Shown: positions 54,905 to 63,907, numbered from the stretch's first letter. The stretch is DNA of 64,000 nucleotides from Bordetella genomosp. 9 (GCF_002119725.1 NZ_CP021109.1:4523367-4587366); one strand, 5' to 3'. The notes: generated by a model not told the origin, from the letters alone. A program made the numbers and translations.

Positions 54905-57007
54905 CTAGGCCACACGCAGCAGGCCGTCCACGGCCACGACGCCGTCGGCGCGTACGAACAAAGGGTTGATCTCCGCTTCCGCAACCGTGACGGCGTTCAG
55001 CAGCGCCAGACGCGAGAACGCCGCGATGGCGCGCGCCAATGCGTCGCAATCGCCGCGCGGCAGCCCACGGTAGCCGCGTATCAGCTGGGTCACGCGAACT
55101 TCTTCGATCATGACGCGCGCTTCCGCTTCGCTGACCGGCGCGAGGCGGATGGAAAAGTCGGGGTTCAGTTCCGCTGCGATACCGCCCGCGCCCAGCAGCA
55201 CCGTGGGGCCTACCATCGGGTCCCGCCGATACCCCAGGATCAATTCCAGCAGCCGGTCCTCCATGGCCTGCACGAGGATGCCATCGACGGCCGCATCGGG
55301 CGCATGCCTGGCGACGTTCGCCAGCATGGCGTCCACCGCGGCGCGGAGCCCGCCGGCGTCGGCGATGCCGACGCGAACCGCACCCGCATCGGTTTTGTGG
55401 GGGACGTCGCGCGACGACACTTTTGCCACGACGGGATACGGCACATCGTGATCCAGCGTGGCGGCATCGGCCAGGACCGATCGCGCGATGGGCAGACCCA
55501 GCGCCTGGAATATCCGTCCGGCCTCGTACTCCGTCAGCGCGCCGTGGCGCGGAATATCGGCCGGCCAGTCGATGGATGACGTGCCGGGTTGCTGCGCCTG
55601 TGCGGGATGTCCGGCGTCATGCCGGCGCTGGAACAGCACGGCCAAGGCGTCCGCGCAGGATTCCGGCGTGCGGAAGGCCGCGATGCCCTGCTGCCTCAGC
55701 AACGCGAGCGACGCGGGCGCTTCCGGCGCCAGAAAGGCGACCACGGGTTTCCCGTCTGGCTTGCGCGCCTGGATCAGGGGATTGACCGCGAAGTCGGGAT
55801 GAAACTGGGCGGACGATCCGGCGACGCTCAGAACCGCATCGCACCAGTCGGCGATCAGCAGCTGTTCCAGCAGGTCCTTGTACTGTTCGGGGCGCGCGGC
55901 CAGCGTCAGATCGATCACTGGCGCAGACCGTATCCGCAGTCCCCGCTGCGCCATGTGCGTCACGAACTCAGCGGGCGGCGCGGCGGCCACGAGGCCGCGC
56001 ATGCCAAGGTTGTCGACGACCGTCGCGGCCCCGCCTCCGGTGGTGGTGATGACAGCCACGCGCGGCGCGCCGCCATGCGCCGCCTGGACGCCGCCATAGC
56101 GTGCGGCCAGCGGCACGATTTCGAACAGCGTTTCCAGATGATGCACGCGCAAGACGCCATGGGCGCGGAAAAAGGCGTCGACCGCCGCGTCATTGCCCGC
56201 CAAGGCGCCAGTGTGCGATTGCGCCAGCGCATCGCCCTGTTCGGATCGTCCCAGCTTGTATGCGACCACCGGCTTGCCGGCCCGTTGCGCCCGCCGTAGC
56301 GCCGCGCTGAGTATCGGCGCCTGCCGCAGCGTTTCAAGGAAGAGCAGGATGACTTTGGTGTGGGGGTCCCGGACCAGCGCGTCGACGACTTCTCCGACAC
56401 TGATGTCGCTTTCATTGCCCACCGATACGGAGCTGGCGAAACCGAAGCCTCGCGCCGCGGCTCGCGACAGCAGCGACCCCATCATCGATCCGCTTTGCGA
56501 CACCATGCTGATGTCGCCGGGCGCGAGGTCGTCGGCTTCGAAGGCGGCATTCACCGAAACGATGCCGCCGGAATGCAGATTTGCGGTGCCGATGCTGTTG
56601 GGCCCCAGCACACGCACGCCCAGTTCACGGGCGCGAGTCACCAGCGCCTGCTGCCGCGCCTGCCCGTCAGGACCGGTTTCCGCGAACCCATCCGAATAGA
56701 TCGTCACCACCCGTGCGCCGGCCGCGGCGGATTCTTCGATCACGCGGCCGATGTGTTCGCCGGGAATCATGACGAACACATGGTCCACGGGCCCCGGCAA
56801 ACGGGTGAGGTCCGGGTATGCCCGTTCACCCAGGATTTCCGTACGCGTCGCGTTGATGGGATAGACGCTGCCGGAATAGCCGTGCTTGCGCATGAAACGC
56901 AATGGGCGCGCGGTGTTCTTGCGCGCGTCGCCCGATGCGCCGACCAGCGCGATGGCGCGTGGCGCAAGCAAGGCCTGCGCGAAATCTGTATGGGAGTCTG
57001 CGGACAT
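54905..57007 (-). CDS. NDP-forming acyl-CoA ligase (acetate-CoA ligase family)
   Basis: 700 residues, the fused alpha-beta form. N-terminal CoA-binding domain (LLAPRAIALVGASGDARKNTARPL, GYSGSVYPINATR), a succinyl-CoA synthetase-like middle (GDISMVSQSGSMMGSLLSRAA, SHTGALAGNDAAVDAFFR with the catalytic-His region) and a C-terminal ATP-grasp domain (ITEYEAGRIFQALGLPIA-type start, AKVSSRDVPHKTDAGAVRVGI, LELILGYRRDPMVGPTVLLGAGG). Makes acyl-CoA from a free acid with ATP to ADP. It probably activates the substrate for the dehydrogenase next door. Confidence 0.92.
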   Translation of the reverse strand: MSADSHTDFAQALLAPRAIALVGASGDARKNTARPLRFMRKHGYSGSVYPINATRTEILGERAYPDLTRLPGPVDHVFVMIPGEHIGRVIEESAAAGARVVTIYSDGFAETGPDGQARQQALVTRARELGVRVLGPNSIGTANLHSGGIVSVNAAFEADDLAPGDISMVSQSGSMMGSLLSRAAARGFGFASSVSVGNESDISVGEVVDALVRDPHTKVILLFLETLRQAPILSAALRRAQRAGKPVVAYKLGRSEQGDALAQSHTGALAGNDAAVDAFFRAHGVLRVHHLETLFEIVPLAARYGGVQAAHGGAPRVAVITTTGGGAATVVDNLGMRGLVAAAPPAEFVTHMAQRGLRIRSAPVIDLTLAARPEQYKDLLEQLLIADWCDAVLSVAGSSAQFHPDFAVNPLIQARKPDGKPVVAFLAPEAPASLALLRQQGIAAFRTPESCADALAVLFQRRHDAGHPAQAQQPGTSSIDWPADIPRHGALTEYEAGRIFQALGLPIARSVLADAATLDHDVPYPVVAKVSSRDVPHKTDAGAVRVGIADAGGLRAAVDAMLANVARHAPDAAVDGILVQAMEDRLLELILGYRRDPMVGPTVLLGAGGIAAELNPDFSIRLAPVSEAEARVMIEEVRVTQLIRGYRGLPRGDCDALARAIAAFSRLALLNAVTVAEAEINPLFVRADGVVAVDGLLRVA

Positions 57008-57130
57008 GGTGTTGGCTATAGGCTGGCGTTGGGTCTATGGCTGGAGCGTGGCGACGGGACGGACGCATGCGCCGGCCTCCGGGGCGGCGCATTGGCTTGT
57101 AAGGCGCATTGCGGCGGGAAAGGACGGGGC

Positions 57131-57160
57131 GGGTCAGGACCGCGTGGGTCAGGACCGCGC
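57131..57160. repeat. 15-bp tandem duplication at the MmgE/PrpD stop
   Basis: GGGTCAGGACCGCGT (57131-57145) and GGGTCAGGACCGCGC (57146-57160) are adjacent and differ in the last base. On the minus strand the upstream copy contains the stop codon of the MmgE/PrpD gene, and the downstream copy repeats it. Confidence 0.9.
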
Positions 57161-58516
57161 ATCATGCGTTGGCTGATCGGCTGCCAGGTCGAGATCGCGC
57201 ACATCCAGCGACTCCAGTGCCCAGACCGATCGGCGCAGCTGACGCGCGCGTTCGCTGCCCAGCACCGGAGCGGCCAGCTCATCGAATTTGTCGTTGAGCT
57301 CCTTGTCGGAGAGCGGCGCTTCCGGGTCTCCCTTGCGATAGGGCGCAAAGTGTTCGTGCCGGGCGCCGTCATGTGTGACGATGGTCACGCGGGCTGCGCG
57401 CATGGACGGAAAGCCGGCCGTCAGCGCCGTGTCTTCCGCAAGCCTTACGCGCCGCATGAGGGCGCGCGTGTCGGCGTCCTGCAGCGCTTCCGGCAGGAAG
57501 GCCGCAAGGCGCACAGAGCCATGGCGCATCGCATATGCAACGGTATAGGGCAGGCTGAACTTCGCTTCGAAAGCGCTGGCCGGTTCCGGATTGCCCGCCA
57601 CGTCGAGCGCGGCCCGGTAGGTGGCGACATGGATGCTGGCGATGTCTTGGGCTCGCACGCCGGTTTCTCGCAGCGCAAGCGCCGCATCGATGGCGGCGAA
57701 CGTATGGCCGCAGCAGCCGTGGTTTTTCTGGGTGACGCGCGTGATGTTGTAACGGTCGCCCAATCCTTCCAGCACGGCATCCCAGGCCGGATCCTGCGCC
57801 AACGCGGCGCCGAAGCCTACCTTGCCTTCCAGGATGTCGGGCACGCCCGTGACGCCATGCGCCGCGGCCTGGCCGGCCCGTACGCCGACCGCGGCCGCGT
57901 GGCCGGCATGCAAGGCCTTGCTCATCGCGTCGGAACGAAACGCCTGCTGCAGACCGGCGGCCATGGTGGCGGACGTGGCGATCGCATGACCCATCGCGTC
58001 CGCATCGCCAGGGGCCGCGAGCGCCGCCGCCGCCGCGGCCGCGCCGAGCGAGCCCACGGTGCCCGTCGTATGGAAGTAGCGGTAATGGGACGGTTGCAGC
58101 GCGGCGCCGATGCGCGTGGAGATTTCGTATCCGACCACGATCGCGTTCAGCAGCGCGCGCCCCGTGCCGCGCCGGTGTTCCGCCAGGGCCAGTGCCGCCG
58201 CGATGACGGGGCATCCCGGGTGATACACCGCGTCGCGGAAGATGTCGTCGAACTCGGCGGTATGCGAGGCGCTGCCGTTGATCCACGCCGCGGTGGCGGG
58301 AAAGGCCGTAGTGCCGTTGCCGGGCAGGCTGCAACGGCCATGGCCCAGTTCTTCGTTATGGGCGGCCAGCAGCTCGCGGCAGGGGGACAAGCGGGTGCCC
58401 GGGTAGAGCGCGGACAGCCAGTCCAGTACGGCGCGCTTGGCATGATGCAGCACTTCATCTGCCAGGGGCGCGATGGCGTCGCGCGCGCCATAGGCGGACA
58501 GGGATTCGAGCAGCAT
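57149..58516 (-). CDS. MmgE/PrpD family protein
   Basis: 455 residues. Family pattern: SAYGARDAIAPLADEVLHHAKRAVLDWLSA at the start, AWINGSASHTAEFDDIFRDAVYHPGCPVIAAALALAE, GYEISTRIGAAL, HTTGTVGSLGAAAAAA and KNHGCCGHTFAAIDAAL. Members include 2-methylcitrate dehydratase and cis-aconitate decarboxylase; which reaction is done here cannot be told. First gene of the minus-strand catabolic cluster; 141 nt before the ligase gene. Divergent from the Bug receptor. Confidence 0.92.
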   Translation of the reverse strand: MLLESLSAYGARDAIAPLADEVLHHAKRAVLDWLSALYPGTRLSPCRELLAAHNEELGHGRCSLPGNGTTAFPATAAWINGSASHTAEFDDIFRDAVYHPGCPVIAAALALAEHRRGTGRALLNAIVVGYEISTRIGAALQPSHYRYFHTTGTVGSLGAAAAAAALAAPGDADAMGHAIATSATMAAGLQQAFRSDAMSKALHAGHAAAVGVRAGQAAAHGVTGVPDILEGKVGFGAALAQDPAWDAVLEGLGDRYNITRVTQKNHGCCGHTFAAIDAALALRETGVRAQDIASIHVATYRAALDVAGNPEPASAFEAKFSLPYTVAYAMRHGSVRLAAFLPEALQDADTRALMRRVRLAEDTALTAGFPSMRAARVTIVTHDGARHEHFAPYRKGDPEAPLSDKELNDKFDELAAPVLGSERARQLRRSVWALESLDVRDLDLAADQPTHDARS

Positions 58517-58619
58517 GGATGTCTCCGTATGATGCGCGCGGCATGCGCCATGGCGCTTGGGCCCGCTTTTATGATCGTCGCCGATCCTCCCACTCTAGTC
58601 CTTCGCCACACCGCGGGGA

Positions 58620-58718
58620 TTGAAAAATCGGCAAGCGAGCTTTCACGGCGGAGCAGGACTGCGGCCTCGATTTCAGTAGCGTCGATCCGCCGTGAACGCT
58701 GCCTTGCCAAATTTTCAA
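58620..58718. promoter_or_regulatory. 99-bp imperfect palindrome between divergent genes
   Basis: Left arm 58620-58652 and right arm 58686-58718 are inverted copies matching at 28 of 33 positions, around a 33-bp spacer. Each arm begins TTGAAAA, passes through GGCAAG and ends TTCACGGCGGA toward the centre. It lies in the 286-bp gap between the MmgE/PrpD and Bug genes. The symmetry fits a two-sided operator, perhaps for the LysR protein encoded at 59.9-60.8 kb. Confidence 0.75.
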
Positions 58719-58802
58719 ACCTTGCCGGCCGCCCTCTCCCTAAGATCGGAATGAGCCCGGGCCAACCGAGCCGAGAACAAGATCACAATGGAGACAAGCC
58801 TC

Positions 58803-59792
58803 ATGACCTTTTCCAAGCGCCTGTTGCGTTGGGCCGGCGCCTGCGCGGCCGCCCTTGCTTGCAATGCCGCCATGGCGGCCGACGATGCGGCCGACTACCC
58901 GGCACGTCCCATCACCTTGCTCGTCGGCTTTCCCGCCGGCGGTCCTGCAGACCAGGCCGCGCGCATCCTGGCCGACCGGCTGCAAAGCGCGTGGCACGGC
59001 GCGCGCATCGTCGTGGAGAACCGCGGCGGGGCCAACGGCACCATTGCCGCCGCCGCGATGACCAAGGCGGCCCCGGACGGCTATACGCTCTTCCTGGTGA
59101 CGCGCAGCCACGTCAACGTGAAATGGCTGTACAAGACGCTGCCTTTCGACGTTGAAAAGGATTTTCAACCGGTGGCCGTGCTGCTTACCATGCCGAACGT
59201 GCTCGTTGTCGGGCCTTCGGTCAAGGAAAAGGACTACGCCAGCCTGGCGCGCGATATCGCCGCCAAGCCGGATACCTTCACGGCGTTTTCATCGGGCAAT
59301 GGCTCCGACCCGCATCTGGCCCTGGCCGAATTCCAGGACAAGACGGGGCTGCGGATCCGCCATATTCCGTACAAGGGCGGCGCGCAGGGGATGATGGATA
59401 TGCTGAGCGGGCGCGTGGACCTGTCGTTTGCGACGCTGGGCACCGTGATGGCGCAGATTCAGCAGGGCAAGCTGCGCGGCTTCGCCATCGGCGGCGAGGC
59501 CCGCAACCCGCAGTTGCCGGACGTGCCGACCTTCGCCGAGGTGGGCGTGAAGGACTTTTCGCCCCAGGCCTGGTATGGCGTGATGGCGCCCGCCGGCACG
59601 CCGCCGGCAATCGTGGCCAAGCTGAATCGCACCATCAACCAGGTGATGAACACGCCGGAAGGCCGGAAGCAGCTTGCGCAGATGGGCGCCCTGCCTGCCA
59701 GGCTATCTCCGCAGGAATTCGCGAAGCTGTACGCGCACGATATCGCGGTGAACGGCAGATTGATCCAGGAGCTGCACGTCGGCGTGGATTGA
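58803..59792 (+). CDS. Bug-family tripartite tricarboxylate receptor
   Basis: 329 residues from the ATG at 58803 (GGAG upstream); an ATG five codons earlier is possible. Signal peptide ends near AAMA/ADDA. Typical Bug start YPARPITLLVGFPAGGPADQAARILADRL, then VVENRGGANGTIAAAAMTKAAPDGYTL and VPTFAEVGVKDFSPQAWYGVMAPAGTP. A very large family in Bordetella; these proteins capture carboxylates in the periplasm. No TctAB permease is in the window. It probably brings in the acid metabolised by the divergent cluster. Confidence 0.94.
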   Translation: MTFSKRLLRWAGACAAALACNAAMAADDAADYPARPITLLVGFPAGGPADQAARILADRLQSAWHGARIVVENRGGANGTIAAAAMTKAAPDGYTLFLVTRSHVNVKWLYKTLPFDVEKDFQPVAVLLTMPNVLVVGPSVKEKDYASLARDIAAKPDTFTAFSSGNGSDPHLALAEFQDKTGLRIRHIPYKGGAQGMMDMLSGRVDLSFATLGTVMAQIQQGKLRGFAIGGEARNPQLPDVPTFAEVGVKDFSPQAWYGVMAPAGTPPAIVAKLNRTINQVMNTPEGRKQLAQMGALPARLSPQEFAKLYAHDIAVNGRLIQELHVGVD

Positions 59793-59832
59793 TGCCTTTC
59801 GTGGATTGATGGCTTTTGGATTGACGCCTTTG
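59784..59832. repeat. Three 17-bp tandem repeats at the Bug gene stop
   Basis: GTGGATTGATGCCTTTC (59784), GTGGATTGATGGCTTTT (59801) and a shorter GGATTGACGCCTTTG (59818) follow one another. The gene's stop codon TGA is in the first unit. Confidence 0.9.
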
Positions 59833-59849
59833 GGCCCGATTCCCTTTGC

Positions 59850-59879
59850 GCGGTCTAACGTCCGCCGGCGCTAGACCGC
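59850..59879. terminator. Hairpin between convergent Bug and LysR genes
   Basis: 8-bp stem GCGGTCTA/TAGACCGC (59850-59857, 59872-59879). The LysR stop lies within the right arm. No T-tract, so a terminator role is weakly supported. Confidence 0.4.
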
Positions 59880-60770
59880 TCCGGGCGCAGGCCGCAAGGT
59901 GTCCACCAAATCCGCCATGAGAGGGCTCATGCTGGCGGCATCGCGCACGCACATGAAGAAATGCCGCTCGGCCCACGCATCCTGCAGAGTGAGCAGCACC
60001 AGCCCCATATCGGCCAGGTAATTGCGCGCGATGCCTTCGGGCACCACGCCGATTCCCAGTCCTTCGCGGATCATGCGGCAACGCGTCTCGAAGTTGGAGA
60101 CTTGCAGCTTGACCTTGGGCGGCCGGGACACGGTGAGCCCGATATAGTCCAGGAACTGGTCGAGCGAATGCCGGGGGAAATAGCCCAGCAGGTCGTAGTC
60201 CAGCGCCTCTTCCAGGCGCAGCGAACCCCGCGCGGCCAAGGCGTGGCCGCGCGGGACGACCAGGCCCACGCGGTCGCGCCGGAAAGGAAAGGACGAAACG
60301 CCCGGCGCGGGCCGGTCCGCATGATAGATGCCGATATCGGCGGAACCGTCCGCCACCATGCGCGGCACGTCGTAGCTGTGCGCTTCCAGCAGGTCTACCG
60401 CGACGTTGTGGCGCCCGTTGAGGAAGCGCGCCATGGGTCCGGGAAGGAATTGCAGCGCGGAGGAAGGATTGGCGGCCAGCCGGATCTTGGCCTGACCGTC
60501 CGCGGAATAGCTGTCTACCGCTTCTTCCGCCAGTTGGACGCTGCGCAGGATGGCCTTGGCGCGCTGATAGAGCAGGACGCCGGCAGGTGTGGGTTCGACG
60601 CCGCGCCCATGGCGGTGCAGCAGCGTGCGGTTCAGGTGGCGTTCGAGTTCGGCCACCCGCTTGCTGGCGGCCGAGGTGACCAGATTCTCGCGTTCCGCCG
60701 CCTTGGAAAGACTTTTTTCCTCGACGGCGGCGACGAAGATTTCGAGCGCGGGGATGTCCAGCTTCTTCAT
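59871..60770 (-). CDS. LysR-family transcriptional regulator
   Basis: 299 residues. N-terminal winged helix-turn-helix (ALEIFVAAVEEKSLSKAAERENLVTSAASKRVAELERHLNRTLLHRHGRGVEPTPAG) and a C-terminal periplasmic-binding-like effector domain (RLAANPSSALQFLPGPMARFL, RHNVAVDLLEAHSYDVPRMVADGSADIGIY). The HTH is the type seen in regulators next to Bug and carboxylate catabolism genes. Convergent with the Bug gene; it begins only 22 nt after yidC ends, so it may also be read from yidC transcription. Confidence 0.93.
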   Translation of the reverse strand: MKKLDIPALEIFVAAVEEKSLSKAAERENLVTSAASKRVAELERHLNRTLLHRHGRGVEPTPAGVLLYQRAKAILRSVQLAEEAVDSYSADGQAKIRLAANPSSALQFLPGPMARFLNGRHNVAVDLLEAHSYDVPRMVADGSADIGIYHADRPAPGVSSFPFRRDRVGLVVPRGHALAARGSLRLEEALDYDLLGYFPRHSLDQFLDYIGLTVSRPPKVKLQVSNFETRCRMIREGLGIGVVPEGIARNYLADMGLVLLTLQDAWAERHFFMCVRDAASMSPLMADLVDTLRPAPGAV

Positions 60771-60792
60771 GGCCAGCCGTCCCCGCCGCCCG

Positions 60793-62493
60793 TCAGCGCT
60801 TGGCGGATTCCGTTTCCAGGCGCAGTTTGCGCGTGATGTACCACTGCTGCAGGATCGACAGCGTGTTGTTCACGCACCAGTACAGCACCAGGCCGGCGGG
60901 GAACATGAACATCATGCCGCCGAACACCAGGGGCATGATCATCATGACCTTGGCCTGGACCGGATCCGGCGGCGTCGGGTTCAGCTTGATCTGCAGGAAC
61001 ATGGTGGCCATCATGATGGCCGGCAGGATGAAGTACGGGTCATGCACCGACAGATCGTGCACCCAGCCCAGCCAGGGCGCGCCCCGCATTTCGACGCTGG
61101 CCAGCAGCACCCAGTAGAGGGAAATGAACACCGGGATCTGCACCACCATGGGCAGGCAGCCGCCCAAGGGGTTGATTTTCTCGGTGCGGTACATCTCCAT
61201 CATGGCGGCGTTGAGCTTCTGCTTGTCGTCGCCATACTTTTCCTTCAGCGCCTGCAGCCTCGGCGTGACCTGCTTCATGCGGGCCATGGACCGGTAGCTC
61301 GTCGCGGCCAGCGGATAGAACACCGCCTTCACGATGACCGTCAGCGCCACGATGGTCCAGCCCCAGTTCCCCAGGATGGAGTGCAGCCACGTCATCAGGG
61401 CGAACAGCGGCTTGGCGATGATGGTCAGCCAGCCGTAGTCGACCACCAGGTCCAGGCCCGGCGCCAGCGCCGCCATGGCCTTCTGGTCCTGCGGGCCGAC
61501 CCACAGATGCGCATCGACGCTGGCCGACGCGCCCGGCGCGATCTCGCCCACGGCTTCGATCGTGCGCGCGGCATACAGGTTGTCGCGGACCTGCAGCAGC
61601 TCATTGGTGCGCGGCTTGCCCTCGGGCGGAATCCACGCGGTGGCGAAGTAGTGCTGCACCACGGCGATCCAGCCATTGTCGGCCTGCTTGATATAGCTGG
61701 CCTTCTTCTTCGCGATGTCGGAGAAGGTCGCCTTCTGGAATTTGTCCTGATCCGAGTACACCGCCATGCCGGTGAAGGTGTGATAGAAGCTGGACGTGTC
61801 CGGGGGATCGTTGCCGTCGCGCTGCAGCTGCAGGTACAGCGAGGGGCGCTGCGGGTCGGCGCTGGTGTTGGTCATGTCGTGGCGCACGTCGATGTCGTAG
61901 CGGCCGCGATGCAGCGTATAGGTCTTGGTGACTTTCAACCCGCCCGATTCGGCTTCGAACACCACCGACAGCGTGTCGCCCGTCATGTTGCGTTCGGACG
62001 AAACCATGCGGAACGGTGTCTGGTGCGTCGGGAAGCCAGGCTGGCTGGCCGCGCCCACCACGCCGGACTGCGCGACATAGGTCAGTTCGGGCGAGTCGTC
62101 CAGCAGCACGGTCGGCTGGTCGCCGCGATTGGAATCGGGATACTTCAGCAACACCGCCTGGACGAGCTGCGCGCCGGTGGTGTCGAAGGTCAGCCGCAGG
62201 ACGTCGGTAGTGACGACGATCTTTTGCGAGTCCGCCTGCGCCTTGGCGGCCGCGGGCGGCACGCCGCCGGGGGTGGCAGGCTGACCCGCCGCGGGTACGT
62301 TGGGGATCGTATTGCCGGCCGCGGGCTGCGCGGCGTCGGGCGCGGCCGCCGGCTTCGAACCCTGCGGCGCCGTGGCGGTGGGCGTCGAGGCGCCGAACAG
62401 CGACGGCTTTCCGTTATGGACTTGCCAGTTGTTCCAGAGGAGCAACAGCGAGAAAGAGAAAATCATCCAGAGGACGGTGCGTCGGATATCCAT
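60793..62493 (-). CDS. yidC: Membrane protein insertase YidC
   Basis: 566 residues. N-terminal TM (TVLWMIFSFSLLLLWNNWQVH), a Pro/Ala/Gln-rich linker, the large periplasmic P1 domain, and the conserved C-terminal insertase region (KAVFYPLAATSYRSMARMKQVTPRLQALKEKYGDDKQKLNAAMMEMYRTEKINPLGGCLPMVVQIPVFISLYWVL). YidC inserts proteins into the inner membrane, alone or with SecYEG. In the rpmH-rnpA-yidD-yidC operon; the usual next gene, mnmE, is displaced. Confidence 0.98.
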   Translation of the reverse strand: MDIRRTVLWMIFSFSLLLLWNNWQVHNGKPSLFGASTPTATAPQGSKPAAAPDAAQPAAGNTIPNVPAAGQPATPGGVPPAAAKAQADSQKIVVTTDVLRLTFDTTGAQLVQAVLLKYPDSNRGDQPTVLLDDSPELTYVAQSGVVGAASQPGFPTHQTPFRMVSSERNMTGDTLSVVFEAESGGLKVTKTYTLHRGRYDIDVRHDMTNTSADPQRPSLYLQLQRDGNDPPDTSSFYHTFTGMAVYSDQDKFQKATFSDIAKKKASYIKQADNGWIAVVQHYFATAWIPPEGKPRTNELLQVRDNLYAARTIEAVGEIAPGASASVDAHLWVGPQDQKAMAALAPGLDLVVDYGWLTIIAKPLFALMTWLHSILGNWGWTIVALTVIVKAVFYPLAATSYRSMARMKQVTPRLQALKEKYGDDKQKLNAAMMEMYRTEKINPLGGCLPMVVQIPVFISLYWVLLASVEMRGAPWLGWVHDLSVHDPYFILPAIMMATMFLQIKLNPTPPDPVQAKVMMIMPLVFGGMMFMFPAGLVLYWCVNNTLSILQQWYITRKLRLETESAKR

Positions 62494-62541
62494 GGTGCCT
62501 ACAAGGTAAAAGCGGGACCGGCAAAGCCCGCCAGTTTAGCG

Positions 62542-62820
62542 TCAATCCTGCGGAGTGCGCTCGCGGGGGCCGGAATGGCAGGGGCAGCCGGACCGCGGCG
62601 CGTCGGGGACGGGGTCATACCCGCCGGGGCTCCAAGGGTGGCAGCGGCCGATCCGCCGGACGGCCAGCCATAAGCCGCGCCACCCGCCGTGGGTCTCGAT
62701 CGCCTCGATGGCATAGGCGGAGCAGGTGGGCGTGAAGCGGCATTGCCGCCCTATCCACGGGCTCAGGAAGAACCGGTAAAACCGGATCGGTGCGATCAAC
62801 AAGGACTTGATCATGCGCAT
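62542..62820 (-). CDS. yidD: Membrane protein insertion efficiency factor YidD
   Basis: 92 residues from the ATG at 62820 (or 90 from 62814). The core IAPIRFYRFFLSPWIGRQCRFTPTCSAYAIEAIETHGGWRGLWLAVRRIGRCHPWSPGGYDPVP is typical, with its three cysteines. It helps YidC, probably at the membrane surface. The frame is open further upstream to 62922, but that stretch is not conserved-looking. The stop lies 48 nt before yidC. Confidence 0.93.
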   Translation of the reverse strand: MRMIKSLLIAPIRFYRFFLSPWIGRQCRFTPTCSAYAIEAIETHGGWRGLWLAVRRIGRCHPWSPGGYDPVPDAPRSGCPCHSGPRERTPQD

Positions 62821-62953
62821 GCACCCCGCGGCGGGTTCGGCCGGGCCGATGTTGCGCCCGGTGCGCCAGGCGGGCACGCATTCCGTGGCGAAGCTGATGC
62901 CGGTCTTGGTCCGGCGCCACATGCGCGCCGTGGGATGCGCGTCGGGGATCCCA

Positions 62954-63334
62954 TCATGGCGCAGAGCGTAGCAGCCGTTGGAAGTGAGTGTCTACTTCGG
63001 ATCGGGCTGCCCGTTTGAGGGCCCTGAGGGTGAGCTCGGTCGGCACCCGCGCCTGCAGCCGCACGACATAGTCGCCGGGCCGCAGCGAATGCCGGCATGC
63101 CCGGAACGCCTCTCGCACGACGCGCTTGAGCGTGTTGCGCGTGACGGCGCGAGGCGCGTTGCGCTTGGCGATGACCAGCCCCAGCCGGGCCTGCGGGGAT
63201 TCCGCGGCGGCGCCGGGTGCGGCGAAGGTGATCATGAAAAACGCCCCTCGGGCAAGCCGGCGTCCCTTGAGGGCGGCGGCGAACTCGGAGGGGCGGTGCA
63301 TCCGCGCCTCCGGCGGAAGCGTGGGGCGGGGCAT
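62954..63334 (-). CDS. rnpA: Ribonuclease P protein component
   Basis: 126 residues from the ATG at 63334 (MPRPTLPPEARMHRPSEFAAALKGRRLARGAFF). RNase P protein signature RLGLVIAKRNAPRAVTRNTLKRVVREAFR, then LRPGDYVVRLQARV. It binds the M1 RNA and pre-tRNA leader. The frame is open far upstream through rpmH; another ATG at 63418 exists, and the true start is not certain because none has a clear ribosome site. Confidence 0.93.
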   Translation of the reverse strand: MPRPTLPPEARMHRPSEFAAALKGRRLARGAFFMITFAAPGAAAESPQARLGLVIAKRNAPRAVTRNTLKRVVREAFRACRHSLRPGDYVVRLQARVPTELTLRALKRAARSEVDTHFQRLLRSAP

Positions 63335-63456
63335 ATCGGGCAACTGCTCGGGCAATGGCGCGGCCCCTTGCGCGGTCGGCTGAGCGGGCACAGGCTTGTC
63401 CGATGGCGCTGCCGCCATCGGGCCGGCCGGCGTCGCCGCGCGTCCAGGCGCGGCGC

Positions 63457-63591
63457 TCAGACGGCCAGGCGCTTGCGGCCCTTGGCGCGACGGGCGTTCA
63501 GCACGGCGCGGCCGCCGCGGGTTTTCATGCGCACGCGAAAGCCATGGGTGCGCTTGCGGCGGGTGACGGAGGGTTGGAAGGTGCGTTTCAT
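63457..63591 (-). CDS. rpmH: 50S ribosomal protein L34
   Basis: 44 residues: MKRTFQPSVTRRKRTHGFRVRMKTRGGRAVLNARRAKGRKRLAV in pieces at positions 1-44; very basic, full length. Located by reading the minus strand next to rnpA. Translation stops 122 nt before the rnpA start chosen here. Confidence 0.98.
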   Translation of the reverse strand: MKRTFQPSVTRRKRTHGFRVRMKTRGGRAVLNARRAKGRKRLAV

Positions 63592-63878
63592 GGGCGGTCC
63601 ACAAAAAGAACAATGAAAAATACGGATGGGCGGCAATCGTGGGCAAAAGGGCCCACGCGCCCATGGCCAAGGCGCTTACAGATCGATCGGGGTTTGCGGC
63701 GTCGCCATGGCGCTGCCGCCTCTGGCGGTCGGCCCCCGGGGCCTCGGACCTTCCCCTTGTCCATGCTGCCCGGCGGACGTGCTTCCAGCCTGAAATGCCG
63801 GGAAGCCGTATCCGGACGGGACGCGGCGAAGCGGAAACGGGGGACGAAACAAGTCACCCGCCGCCAGTCGAGCCCGCC

Positions 63879-63907
63879 ATTTCAGCAAGTTTCTTCTCTA
63901 TTGTCAA
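63879..63907 (-). promoter_or_regulatory. rpmH operon promoter
   Basis: On the minus strand a perfect TTGACA (63902-63907) and TGAAAT (63879-63884, 4 of 6) are 17 bp apart. Confidence 0.65.

Noticed and set aside
62954..63670. A 238-residue RnpA starting upstream of rpmH
   Set aside because: The frame is open through rpmH, but the extension is Pro/Ala/Arg-rich and unlike RNase P protein; a start at 63334 gives the normal length.
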